NCBI GenBank assembly: GCA_014871605.1
Contig: WGSQ01000028.1
Span: 1-16,232, forward strand
Direction: 5' to 3'
Length of the DNA stretch: 16,232 nucleotides
Source: Collinsella sp.
Lineage (GTDB): Bacteria; Actinomycetota; Coriobacteriia; Coriobacteriales; Coriobacteriaceae
The notes beneath the pieces were generated by a model that saw nothing but the letters and a program-made list of their open reading frames with translations, had not been told where the DNA came from and ran no database searches. Both the position numbers and the translations under genes were made by a program. Positions 6,270 to 13,147 of the stretch are shown piece by piece; position 1 is the first letter of the stretch; every line of letters begins with the position of its first letter.

Positions 6270-7439
6270 TTAATCGGTAAAGGCGTTGCCGACGCTCTGG
6301 CCGCCAACATACGTCTCGACGAGGGTGAGCTCATGGTCGAACACGACAAAGTCGGCGTCGCGACCCGGCATGATGCTGCCGCACTTATCCTCGATGTGCG
6401 CAGAGCGAGCCGGCACCTCGGTTGCCATGCGAATGGCGATATCAGCGCTGGCGATGCCCCAATCGACAATGTTCTTGACGCCCTGGGCAAGCGTGAGCAC
6501 CGAGCCGGCAATGCTTTTGCCGTCGGCGAGCCAGCACAGGTTGTCCTTCATGATGACGTCCATGCCACCACTGGTGTAGCTGCCCTCGGGCATGCCGCCG
6601 CAGCCCAGGCAGTCGGTGATGAGCACCGTGTGCTGCCAGCCCTTTGCCTGCAGCAGTGCCTTGATGGCGGCAGGGTTTACGTGCTTGCCGTCACAGATGA
6701 TCTCGGCGTAGGTCTCGGGCGTGGACATGGCAGCACCCACGACACCGGGCTCACGGTGATGCAGACCGCGCTGGCCGTTATAGGTATGCGTAAAGCAGCT
6801 GGCACCGGCATTGATAGCGGCGATGCACTCATCGTAGGTGGCGTCGGAGTGACCGATGCTGGTCACCACGCCCTTGGCGTTCAGAGCAGCCGCATAAGCA
6901 GCGGCACCGTCGCGCTCGGCGGCCATGGCGCTCTTAACGATGCGACCGCCCGCAGCCTCCTGCCACTGGTCGAAAACCTCCTCGGAGGGGTCAATCAGGT
7001 AAGCGGGGTTCTGCGCGCCCACGTGCTTCATGGTAAAGAAGGGGCCCTCCAGGTAGATGCCCTGAATGCGGGCACCGCAGAAGTCGGGGCCGCGGCCCTC
7101 GTCCGCCTTGGCGATAGCAGCGCAGGCGTCCTTGATCTGTTCGACGCCATCGGTGAACGTCGTGGGCAGCCAGCTGGTGGTACCGCGACGGGCGAGCTCG
7201 GTTGAGCTGATATCGATGCCCTCGGGATCGTTATCGGTAGTTGAGTGGTTGTAGAAGCCATGGATGTGAGTATCGACCATACCCGGTGCGATCCACGATC
7301 CCGTGTAGTCCTTAATCTCGCAAGAGGGCTCGTCGGCCTGCCAGGCGCCAAAAACGCCATCCTCGACCATAAGATAGCCGCCCAGTTGCGGGCCTGCCGG
7401 CAAGAAGAACTTGTCAGCCTTAATTGCGTACGTGCTCAT
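6270..7439 (-). CDS. nagA: N-acetylglucosamine/galactosamine-6-phosphate deacetylase
   Basis: This 389-residue amidohydrolase should hydrolyse GlcNAc-6-P or GalNAc-6-P to acetate and amino-sugar phosphate. Family motifs appear in order: DTHIHG (residues 56-61, metal-site region), YLEGPF (129-134, metal-binding Glu), GHSDAT, HTYNGQRGLHHREPG, ICDGKHVNP, ITDCLGCGGMPEG with the catalytic Asp, and the C-terminal CGSIMPGRDADFVVFD common to the family. ATG 7439 is chosen over GTG 7445 because AAGGAG overlaps the GTG and is spaced five bases from the ATG. It lies downstream of agaS but behind a strong terminator, so it needs its own promoter or read-through. The agaS/lacC/PTS context favours a GalNAc-6-P role (AgaA). 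Sequence alone does not separate the two substrates. Confidence 0.92.
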   Translation of the reverse strand: MSTYAIKADKFFLPAGPQLGGYLMVEDGVFGAWQADEPSCEIKDYTGSWIAPGMVDTHIHGFYNHSTTDNDPEGIDISSTELARRGTTSWLPTTFTDGVEQIKDACAAIAKADEGRGPDFCGARIQGIYLEGPFFTMKHVGAQNPAYLIDPSEEVFDQWQEAAGGRIVKSAMAAERDGAAAYAAALNAKGVVTSIGHSDATYDECIAAINAGASCFTHTYNGQRGLHHREPGVVGAAMSTPETYAEIICDGKHVNPAAIKALLQAKGWQHTVLITDCLGCGGMPEGSYTSGGMDVIMKDNLCWLADGKSIAGSVLTLAQGVKNIVDWGIASADIAIRMATEVPARSAHIEDKCGSIMPGRDADFVVFDHELTLVETYVGGQSVGNAFTD

Positions 7440-7478
7440 ATGCACTCCTTGCTTCTAAAGCAGTTGACTGTAGTGATG

Positions 7479-7506
7479 CTTATACCCAGCTCACGTAAAA
7501 CAAAAA
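7479..7506 (-). promoter_or_regulatory. weak candidate promoter of nagA
   Basis: On the minus strand, TATAAG (7484-7479) lies 16 bases after TTTTTG (7506-7501), which is itself part of the agaS terminator U-tract. No TGGT-N4-ACCA operator is visible nearby. The call is tentative. Confidence 0.25.
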
Positions 7507-7538
7507 GCGCCCGCCCGCCGTTATGAGCGGACGGGCGC
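7502..7538 (-). terminator. intrinsic terminator of agaS
   Basis: On the minus strand a 12-bp stem with one G.U pair, GCGCCCGTCCGC/GCGGGCGGGCGC, is followed by five U (7506-7502). It starts 19 bases after the agaS stop and separates agaS from nagA. Confidence 0.9.
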
Positions 7539-7556
7539 CCTTACAGGGGGACGCGA

Positions 7557-8723
7557 TTAAGCGGTGAAGGGGTGAATCGTCACGCCCTTAACCACGCGGT
7601 TGACCGTGCCGGTGGGGCTCGGCGTATCGGGCGTGTTGCCCACGCGCACGGAGTTGAGCAGGCTGATAGCCTGGGCAAACATCACGAACGGCAGAGCAAG
7701 GTAGCCCTCGGGAAGTGCCTCGTAGCCCTTAAAGGTGAAGGACTCACCCTCATAGACGGTGGCACCTTCCTGCTGAACGGCGATGGTGTGCTGAGCGATC
7801 TCGTCGCCACCGATCTCGTTGAGGATGTCGATGTCGTACTGACGGGTGTAGGCGTCGTTATTGACGAACACGAAGACGAGCGTCTTATCGTCGACGAAGG
7901 ACTTAGGTCCGTGACGATAGCCCATGGAGGTGTCGTAGGAAGTAGCGACCAGACCGTGAGCGAGCTCAAGGATCTTGAGCTGGCTCTCCTGGGCAAGGCC
8001 ACCGAAGGAGCCAGAACCCAAGTAGGTCACGCGGTTGAAGTCGCCAGCCAGGTAATCGGCGATCTCGGGCTCACGGGAGATGACCTCCTCGCCCATCTTG
8101 GCAATCGTCTCGACCCACTCGGCCTTCTGCTCGTCAGAGGCAGTGTCGAAAATAAGGGTGGAGAGCAGGGTCATGCAGGAATAAGAACCGGTCATGGCGA
8201 AGCCCTTGTCGTTGGCGCGCGGAATGAGCAACGTCAGCGCGTTGGGATCATTGGCAGACTCGACGGCGAGCTTGCCCTCGGGAGCGCAAGTGATGTTGAG
8301 GAACTTGACGTTGTGGACGAGCTCCTTGGCAACGGCAACGGCGGCAAGGCTCTCGGGGCTGTTGCCAGAGCGGGCAAAGGAAACCACGAGCGTGGGATCC
8401 TCGGCGCGCAGGAAGTCGCGCGGGGCGCTCACGATGTCGGTCGTGGCGATGGGCTTAAAGTCGTAGAGATCAGTGTTGCCAGCGTGACGCAGGTACGGGG
8501 CGCAGGTATCGCCAACGTAGTCGGACGTACCGGCACCGGTGAAGACAACGGACAGACGACCCTCGCCCATAGCGCGAGCCTCGGCCAGGAAGGCCTCGAT
8601 GGCCTCCTTGTTCTCGCGATAGATGTTGAGCGTATCACGCCAAAGCTCGGGCTGCTGAGCAATCTCGGCCGTGGTGATCTGGGCGCCGAGCTCGGTGAGC
8701 TCCTCGACACTCTTCTCGAACAT
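7557..8723 (-). CDS. agaS: AgaS-type SIS protein, galactosamine-6-phosphate deaminase/isomerase
   Basis: This 388-residue double-SIS protein has the length and wording of AgaS (about 384 residues in E. coli). AgaS converts galactosamine-6-P to tagatose-6-P and ammonia. The first SIS domain (about 50-195) contains FTGAGTSDYVGD and SFARSGNSPES, the sugar-phosphate-binding Ser/Thr loops. The second (about 215-370) contains YLGSGSFGGLAQE, MGYRHGPKS and NDAYTRQYD. There is no glutaminase domain, which separates it from GlmS. The start at 8723 is supported by AGAGAGG upstream. It has its own promoter, with a TGGT-N4-ACCA operator over the -35 region, and its own terminator. It therefore forms a single-gene unit under the same apparent regulator as the PTS operon. 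Confidence 0.93.
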   Translation of the reverse strand: MFEKSVEELTELGAQITTAEIAQQPELWRDTLNIYRENKEAIEAFLAEARAMGEGRLSVVFTGAGTSDYVGDTCAPYLRHAGNTDLYDFKPIATTDIVSAPRDFLRAEDPTLVVSFARSGNSPESLAAVAVAKELVHNVKFLNITCAPEGKLAVESANDPNALTLLIPRANDKGFAMTGSYSCMTLLSTLIFDTASDEQKAEWVETIAKMGEEVISREPEIADYLAGDFNRVTYLGSGSFGGLAQESQLKILELAHGLVATSYDTSMGYRHGPKSFVDDKTLVFVFVNNDAYTRQYDIDILNEIGGDEIAQHTIAVQQEGATVYEGESFTFKGYEALPEGYLALPFVMFAQAISLLNSVRVGNTPDTPSPTGTVNRVVKGVTIHPFTA

Positions 8724-8762
8724 TTTTAATACCTCTCTCTAGAAGTAATCCTCTGACGTGCA

Positions 8763-8768
8763 ATTATA
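8763..8768 (-). promoter_or_regulatory. agaS promoter -10 element
   Basis: On the minus strand a perfect TATAAT (8768-8763) lies 40 bases ahead of the agaS start codon. No good -35 hexamer sits 16-18 bases upstream. That position is occupied by the operator palindrome at 8785-8798. Transcription should begin near 8756. Confidence 0.6.
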
Positions 8769-8784
8769 CACTTCGGTTGGTTAT

Positions 8785-8798
8785 CTGGTAGTAACCAG
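8785..8798. promoter_or_regulatory. dre-like GntR operator upstream of agaS
   Basis: CTGGTAGTAACCAG has perfect 5-bp arms around four central bases, containing TGGT-N4-ACCA. That is the form of the dre sites bound by NagR/YvoA and DasR (GntR/HutC subfamily). It covers the -35 region of agaS, a classic repression position. The same 13 leading bases recur at 13078-13090 in front of the PTS operon, and a GntR/HutC gene lies right next to it. Confidence 0.7.
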
Positions 8799-8837
8799 TT
8801 AAATGCAAAGAATCACCATATGGAAACGATGCAAACA

Positions 8838-9569
8838 CTAGTTGCTGCGCTGGTGGTAAACCTTGTATTTAAACTGATCGGCACGAGCAACCGAGAGTGT
8901 ATACTCCACAACCTCGTTTGACTCGTTATACGTAGTCCTGACCAAGTCGAGCACGGGCGAGCCCTCGACAATTCCCAAAAGGTGGGCGTCGGTGGGACGG
9001 GCTATGCTCGCATAGAACTCCTCTTCGGCCACGCGTATCTTTTGCTGAAAGTCTTGCTCAATCACATCGTAAAGCGGCTTACGCTCCAGCAGCGGTCGCT
9101 TTAGGGACAGAAATTGACGAACCGGCAGATAGCTGCGCTCGACCATCATGGGCATGTTGTCGGCAGAACGAAGACGCTTGAGCTTAAAAATGCGATCACC
9201 GATGCGCAATCCCATATGCTCGGCCAGATTCTTATCGGCCTCCATCTCGCAAAACTCGAGAATCGTGGTCTCGGGTTCTCGACCCATCGCGCGCATCTGC
9301 TCGGTAAAGCTGTAGGACTGCATAAGATTGGTTGCTTTTGCCGAACGGTCGGTCACAAAGGTACCGCGACCGTGCTGCCGAACCACCAGTCCTAAACGCT
9401 CCAGTTCCTGCAGAGCCAGGCGTACCGTAGTGCGCGAGAGACCATAGCGCTCCGAAAGTTCGCGCTCGGAAGGAATCATGTCACCGGCGCGATATTCATG
9501 GTCAATCTTTTCGGTCAGAATATCGACCAGCTGATCGTACAGCGGTTGCTTACGCGCTCCGATCGCCAT
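8838..9569 (-). CDS. GntR/HutC-family transcriptional regulator of the amino-sugar genes
   Basis: This 243-residue regulator has an N-terminal winged helix (about 8-75) with the GntR signature SERELSERYGLSRTTVRLAL and wing GRGTFV. A UTRA effector domain (about 95-240) follows, including YLPVRQF and a C-terminal VEYTLSVARADQFKY segment typical of NagR/DasR-like proteins. The start at 9569 follows GGGAGGA. Members of this subfamily bind dre palindromes and respond to amino-sugar phosphates. Two such palindromes lie in front of agaS and of the PTS operon, so it is likely their local repressor, with GlcN/GalN-6-P-type effectors (inference). It is separated from the PTS operon by a terminator and no operator is seen at its own promoter. 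E. coli uses a DeoR-family AgaR for the equivalent job. Confidence 0.88.
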   Translation of the reverse strand: MAIGARKQPLYDQLVDILTEKIDHEYRAGDMIPSERELSERYGLSRTTVRLALQELERLGLVVRQHGRGTFVTDRSAKATNLMQSYSFTEQMRAMGREPETTILEFCEMEADKNLAEHMGLRIGDRIFKLKRLRSADNMPMMVERSYLPVRQFLSLKRPLLERKPLYDVIEQDFQQKIRVAEEEFYASIARPTDAHLLGIVEGSPVLDLVRTTYNESNEVVEYTLSVARADQFKYKVYHQRSN

Positions 9570-9650
9570 CCTATCCTCCCTTTTGCTCGAATTCGGCTAA
9601 CTACCTAGGGTGTTATGCATTATCTGTCTGCCACACCCGAATCATTAAGA

Positions 9651-9688
9651 AAACAAAAGCCGCGCGCTCTTTCGAGCACGCGGCTTTT
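9651..9688 (-). terminator. intrinsic terminator of the PTS operon
   Basis: On the minus strand AAAAGCCGCGTGCTC (9688-9674) pairs with GAGCGCGCGGCTTTT (9669-9655) through one G.U pair, closed by a GAAA tetraloop. It runs into TTTTGTTTTC. This is a very stable rho-independent terminator 67 bases past the IID stop. Confidence 0.93.
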
Positions 9689-9700
9689 AACATACACATG

Positions 9701-9747
9701 GCTTAAGGGGTCGGGGTGTGAGCCGCGTAGGGACACACCCCTCAAGC
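9701..9747 (-). repeat. stem-loop directly after the IID stop codon
   Basis: GGGGTGTG (9713-9720) and CACACCCC (9734-9741) form a perfect 8-bp stem with a 13-base loop. Weaker outer pairing joins GCTT with AAGC. It lies between the IID stop and the true terminator and has no U-tract, so it may protect the mRNA 3' end or pause polymerase. Confidence 0.5.
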
Positions 9748-9754
9748 TAGAGCC

Positions 9755-10837
9755 TTACCAGATGCTCGGCCAGAGACCAAGCGGGCCAGCGCCCAGGATG
9801 CCAAGGACGAAGAGCAGGAGAATGCCCTTGGTCGGGGTCCAGCTGTGCTTAGCGAACATGTAGTAAAGCAGCAGCGTAAGCATAAGCGGGACGAGCTTCG
9901 GGACGATGGTGTTGAGGGTGTCGGCAACAGAGAAGTTGACCGGATCCTCGGTAACGGTGCCGTAGGTCACGGACTCCATGCCGTTGCCCAGATCGGTGAC
10001 GCCGCACTCGACAGCGTTGCCGTCGGCATCGGAAGCGGTAAGGGCGTTGCCGTCCTTATCGGTCATGGCGATGGTACCGGCCTCAGCGGTCTCGGTATCG
10101 ATGCCCTCCATACCGGTGAAGTTCTCGGCCTCCTTCTCGGAGACAATCACGGTAGTAGCGGAGAGGCCGCGGGTGGTGCCGTTGGGGATCTGGAGGTTGA
10201 TCTGGGTGCCACCCATGGTGACGACCAGGCAACCGACGACGAAGACGCCCATGATGGAAGCGGCACGCGTGAAGGCCTGCATGTTGGCGGTCAGAGCGTC
10301 AATAGCGCTGGTGCCAAGCTTGTAGGACCAGTTCATGAGCCAGAAGCGCAGAGCGAACTGAACGGCGTTGAAGATCACCAGGAAGATGATCGGCGCAGCG
10401 GCGTTGCCGTTGATGGCCATGTTGGAGGTGATGCCGGCCGTGATAGGCACGAGCGTCAGCCAGAACAGGGCGTCACCGATACCACCGAGCGGGCCCATTG
10501 CGGCGACGCGGACGGCGCGGATCGTGGGGATGTCAACCTTGTTCTGCTCGAGCGAAAGCACGATGCCCATAACAAAGGTGACGAGGAACGGGTGGGTGTT
10601 GAAGAACTCCAGGTTGTGGCTCATGGAAGCCGCGAGGTCGTTCTTGTTGGTGTGGATCTTCTCAAGACCGGGGATGATGGAGTAGAGCCAGCCAGCGGCC
10701 TGCATACGCTCGTAGTTGAACGAAGCCTGCAGGAAGCAGGAGCGCCAAGCCATCTTGTTGAGGGTCTTCTGGTCGAGCTGCGGAGCAGGAGTGAGATCCT
10801 CGTAGTGCTCCGGGATCACATACTCATTAGATGCCAT
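9755..10837 (-). CDS. PTS EIID, mannose/GalNAc family, with enlarged loop
   Basis: IID is the second membrane subunit of mannose-family (AgaE/ManZ-type) transporters and works with IIC in substrate translocation. Family features are clear: the WRSCFLQASFNYERMQAAGW block (31-50), MSHNLEFFNTHPF (72-84), AAMGPLGGIGDALFW (112-126) and C-terminal membrane helices (about 311-328 and 337-354). Start ATG 10837 is chosen because GGAGGTGA lies eight bases upstream; it overlaps the IIC stop by 11 bases, implying coupling. At 360 residues it is longer than the usual 270-300. The excess lies in residues about 211-303, a polar acidic segment with TDKDGNALTASDADGN, where ManZ has only about 35 residues. Substrate specificity towards GalNAc is inferred from the neighbours. 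Confidence 0.92.
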   Translation of the reverse strand: MASNEYVIPEHYEDLTPAPQLDQKTLNKMAWRSCFLQASFNYERMQAAGWLYSIIPGLEKIHTNKNDLAASMSHNLEFFNTHPFLVTFVMGIVLSLEQNKVDIPTIRAVRVAAMGPLGGIGDALFWLTLVPITAGITSNMAINGNAAAPIIFLVIFNAVQFALRFWLMNWSYKLGTSAIDALTANMQAFTRAASIMGVFVVGCLVVTMGGTQINLQIPNGTTRGLSATTVIVSEKEAENFTGMEGIDTETAEAGTIAMTDKDGNALTASDADGNAVECGVTDLGNGMESVTYGTVTEDPVNFSVADTLNTIVPKLVPLMLTLLLYYMFAKHSWTPTKGILLLFVLGILGAGPLGLWPSIW

Positions 10838-11627
10838 CTTCGAAGTCACCTCCGTCAGAAACAGCTGCACCCTTCAGCTCGGTCTGCTGCTGGAAGTCCC
10901 AGAAAGCGATGCCGAAGCCGATGAGAGCGAGGATGAGCAGAGCAGGGGTTGCCAGCGAATCGTTGGCAACGGTGATGAGCGCGAGGCCAAAGCCCATGAG
11001 GAAGAAGCCCCACATATCGCGGTTCATCATAACCTTGAGCAGGACGGCGAAGCCGACGAAGCGCATCATGCCGCCTGCAGCGGACAGACCGGTCTGCAGC
11101 CAAGTCGGGATGGCGGAAGCGATGGTCTGACCAATGGTAGCGCCAGCGATGAAGAACAGGGTGACGACGACAGCGAAGATCAGGCCGAGCAGAGCCATGG
11201 CGAAGTAGTTCAGGCGCTCGATGCCCTTGGTGTCCGCGTTGTGAGCCATGTTATCGGCCGTGGACATAAGCGGGGACATAAGCGTGAAGACCAGGGTAAC
11301 GCCGAGCTGGCCAAGCAGAGCGAACGGAATGGCGAGGCCGACTGCCGCGTTGGGCTCGAGGCCCGTGGCGATAGCGAGAATGGCTGCCATGATGCCGCCG
11401 ATGACGGCGTTAGGCGGCTGAGCGCCTCCGATCGGCATGTTGCCGATCGTCATGAGCTGATAGGTACCACCCACGAGAAGACCGGTGTTGAGGTCGCCAA
11501 GGATAAGACCGATGACGGCGCCGGTGACGATGGGCTGATAGAGAGACTCGAGGAAGTCAAACTGGTCGATTGCCGCGATGAACGTGACGACGAAGACCAG
11601 AGCGATCTGGATGATCGAGTATTCCAT
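10827..11627 (-). CDS. PTS EIIC, mannose/GalNAc family
   Basis: This 266-residue subunit is a polytopic membrane protein forming the sugar channel with IID. It is hydrophobic throughout. Typical AgaW/ManY segments are visible: the N-terminal ALVFVVTFIAAIDQ, QPIVTGAVIGLILGD, the conserved LLVGGTYQLMTIG, and NAVIGGIMAAILAIATG. The hydrophilic C-terminus (DFQQQTELKGAAVSDGGDFE) is cytoplasmic in this family. Start 11627 is supported by AAGGAGGAG four bases ahead. It is followed by IID with an 11-base overlap, and preceded by a 90-base gap to IIB containing a small hairpin. It should be co-transcribed with IIA, the YajC-like gene, IIB and IID. Confidence 0.94.
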   Translation of the reverse strand: MEYSIIQIALVFVVTFIAAIDQFDFLESLYQPIVTGAVIGLILGDLNTGLLVGGTYQLMTIGNMPIGGAQPPNAVIGGIMAAILAIATGLEPNAAVGLAIPFALLGQLGVTLVFTLMSPLMSTADNMAHNADTKGIERLNYFAMALLGLIFAVVVTLFFIAGATIGQTIASAIPTWLQTGLSAAGGMMRFVGFAVLLKVMMNRDMWGFFLMGFGLALITVANDSLATPALLILALIGFGIAFWDFQQQTELKGAAVSDGGDFEDGI

Positions 11628-11680
11628 CTTGCTCCTCCTTTCAAAATGAATGTACGCACTTTGGATATCACGTACAGAAC

Positions 11681-11700
11681 GTCAGGGTTTCACTCCTGAC
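11681..11700 (-). repeat. intercistronic hairpin between IIB and IIC
   Basis: GTCAGG (11681-11686) pairs with CCTGAC (11695-11700) across an 8-base loop. A neighbouring inverted pair TGTACG/CGTACA (11651-11676) lies closer to IIC. No U-tract is present on the minus strand, so this is more likely an mRNA processing or stability element than a terminator. Confidence 0.4.
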
Positions 11701-11717
11701 AACGTGGATCACGAGGA

Positions 11718-12200
11718 TTACGAGAAGAGCTTGCTCGTGTCCTCAACAGGCGTGCTCGGAACGCGCCTGATCTCCAACTCCACCCCCAATTCCTGCAGCT
11801 CTTTAAACGCAGCGACATCCTCGTCGTTAACTGCGACGGAGGTGGCGACTTGGCGCTTTCCTTCCGACATGTGCATGTTGCCGATGTTTACCTTCTTTAT
11901 AGGCACACCGCCCTTGACGAGCGTAAGCACGTCTTCCGGTGTTTCGGCCACGATGAAGATCTTCTGGCGCGGGCTCGCCTTGCCAATGACGTCGATGGTC
12001 TTCTGCAGGGAGAAGAAACGCGTAGCGACGCCGGCGGGAGCGGCCATCTTCATGAGGTTCTGGCGCATGGTGTTGGACGCCACGTCGTCGTTGGCGACGA
12101 GGATGAGGTTGGAGCCCAGAGTGGAGTTCCACTGGGTGGCAACCTGACCATGAACCAGTCGGTTATCGATGCGGGTAAGAAGAATGTTGGGTTCTGCCAT
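11718..12200 (-). CDS. PTS EIIB, mannose/GalNAc family
   Basis: This 160-residue cytoplasmic subunit accepts phosphate from IIA and passes it to the incoming sugar. The N-terminal LLTRIDNRLVHGQVATQW carries the phosphorylated His17 in the usual IDxRLVHGQV motif. RFFSLQKTIDVI, LVKGGVPIKKVNIGNMH and ELEIR follow in family order. The start at 12200 is backed by GAAAGGA. It sits between the YajC-like gene (36-base gap) and IIC. A gap-free but dead paralogue of identical length occurs at 1174-1656, giving a natural comparison that shows the active-site block mutated there. GalNAc specificity is inferred from agaS, lacC and nagA in the same cluster. Confidence 0.95.
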   Translation of the reverse strand: MAEPNILLTRIDNRLVHGQVATQWNSTLGSNLILVANDDVASNTMRQNLMKMAAPAGVATRFFSLQKTIDVIGKASPRQKIFIVAETPEDVLTLVKGGVPIKKVNIGNMHMSEGKRQVATSVAVNDEDVAAFKELQELGVELEIRRVPSTPVEDTSKLFS

Positions 12201-12236
12201 GTTGATCAGCTTCCTTTCGATATTTGCTGACGACAG

Positions 12237-12518
12237 TTACTTAATCTCCTGAATCGCGTAACGCGAAACATCTACGACGGCTCCGGATCGGACTTTGATC
12301 TGGACCTTCTCGCCTTCGATGCCTTTGACGGTTCCGTAGATACCGCCGGCGAAAAGAACCTCCTGACCCGGCTTGAGCTCGGTGTGCAGCTCCTTGAAGT
12401 ACTTCTGCTTCTTCTTCATGTTGATTTGCGACCAGATGGTGTAAATCAAGCCCATGATGACAAGCAGGCCTAAAAGGGCGACCGAGGAGCTCAGGACGTT
12501 GGCTCCGAAATCGGCCAT
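12237..12518 (-). CDS. yajC: YajC-like membrane protein within the PTS operon
   Basis: This 93-residue protein has one N-terminal membrane helix (about 8-30) followed by a basic turn (NMKKKQKYFKEL) and the YajC domain signature LKPGQEVLFAGGIYGTVKGI with VSRYAIQEI at the end. YajC is best known as an accessory of the SecDF translocase, but here no secD/secF is nearby. Its ATG overlaps the IIA stop in TAATG, so translation is coupled, and the IIB gene follows within 36 bases. YajC-like genes also occur in hyaluronate-type mannose-family PTS operons of streptococci. This suggests a PTS-associated paralogue assisting assembly or stability of IIC/IID, or handling of a secreted glycosidase. That role is inference; the fold assignment is firm. 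Confidence 0.88.
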   Translation of the reverse strand: MADFGANVLSSSVALLGLLVIMGLIYTIWSQINMKKKQKYFKELHTELKPGQEVLFAGGIYGTVKGIEGEKVQIKVRSGAVVDVSRYAIQEIK

Positions 12519-12961
12519 TAGATGCCGTCCTCGTCGCCGAAGATATCCTCTTCCTCGGAGTCGGCAACGGATGCGACCGTCTGGGCGGTGACGCCCGTCT
12601 GGCCAACGGTCACGGCCTGCTCGCCAAGCTCGGCGAGCGTGGCATTGCCGCGGAGGAACAGAAGCTCAATAACCATGGGAAGGTTGGTGCCGGTCAGAAC
12701 CTCGACGTTGTCGACATCCTGGGCAATCATCATCGCCTGGTTGAACGGGGTGCCACCAAGCAGGTCGGTAAAGACGAGCACGCCATCGCACTCCTCGCGC
12801 ATAGCGGTAATAGCGGCGCGGAGATCCTCACCGTAGGATGCAGCCTGGTCGCCCTCAAAAGGAACGACGGTAAAAGCAGGCTGGTCGCCAGCAACCATAG
12901 CGATGGCGCTTGCAAGGCCGGGTGCGAACTGTCCATGACCGGTAAGAATAAAGCCAACCAT
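12518..12961 (-). CDS. PTS EIIA, mannose/GalNAc family
   Basis: This 147-residue cytoplasmic subunit takes phosphate from HPr and passes it to IIB. The N-terminal GFILTGHGQFAPGL contains the phosphorylated His9, and the family's LVFTDLLGGTPFNQA and LTGTNLPMVIELL segments follow. Its C-terminal tail is acidic (DSEEEDIFGDEDGI) and slightly longer than in AgaF. It is the first gene of the operon. ATG 12961 is preceded by GGAAGGG, part of which lies in a predicted leader hairpin. Its stop TAA overlaps the ATG of the YajC-like gene. Expression should start at the extended -10 promoter near 13108-13116 and be controlled by the operator at 13078-13091. Confidence 0.94.
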   Translation of the reverse strand: MVGFILTGHGQFAPGLASAIAMVAGDQPAFTVVPFEGDQAASYGEDLRAAITAMREECDGVLVFTDLLGGTPFNQAMMIAQDVDNVEVLTGTNLPMVIELLFLRGNATLAELGEQAVTVGQTGVTAQTVASVADSEEEDIFGDEDGI

Positions 12962-12971
12962 TCAAATTTCC

Positions 12972-13014
12972 CTTCCGAAGGTGTGTACGATCTGAGTCCG
13001 ATGATTTTCGGAAG
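12972..13014 (-). promoter_or_regulatory. leader hairpin overlapping the IIA Shine-Dalgarno
   Basis: On the minus strand CTTCCGAA (13014-13007) is perfectly complementary to TTCGGAAG (12979-12972), separated by 27 bases. The 3' arm overlaps the GGAAGGG ribosome-binding site of IIA, so the fold would partly sequester it. A second compact hairpin, GGGCG/CGCCC (13020-13031), sits just upstream. The pairing is visible in the sequence; a regulatory effect is inferred. Confidence 0.45.
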
Positions 13015-13077
13015 CCAGCGGGCGCTCGCCCTTAAAGCTTCTTGGAAAGCGTTCTTTGAAGACCAGTGGTTTCTAAA

Positions 13078-13091
13078 CTGGTAGTAACCAC
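13078..13091. promoter_or_regulatory. dre-like GntR operator of the PTS operon
   Basis: CTGGTAGTAACCAC matches the agaS operator in 13 of 14 bases and contains the same 12-base core TGGTAGTAACCA. It would lie at about +11 to +24 relative to the predicted PTS transcription start, a roadblock position. An extra half-site ACCAGT at 13062-13067 faces ACTGGT at 13077-13082. Confidence 0.7.
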
Positions 13092-13107
13092 GTGACGTGT
13101 TGTTGTC

Positions 13108-13116
13108 ACTATATCA
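13108..13116 (-). promoter_or_regulatory. extended -10 promoter of the PTS operon
   Basis: On the minus strand TGATATAGT (13116-13108) is an extended -10 element (TG-N-TATAGT). No good -35 was found, which is tolerated for extended -10 promoters. It gives a leader of about 140 nt before the IIA start and places the operator immediately downstream of the start point. Confidence 0.5.
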
Positions 13117-13147
13117 CCCCAGAAGAGGTCGCTTTCGTTGATTCATA

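Noticed and set aside
9845..10924. Plus-strand 359-residue ORF rich in His, Gly and Asp
   Set aside because: It is antisense to the IID gene, low-complexity, without SD or recognisable domain. The same applies to long plus-strand frames opposite lacC (3553-4518), nagA (6333-7205) and agaS (7572-8729).
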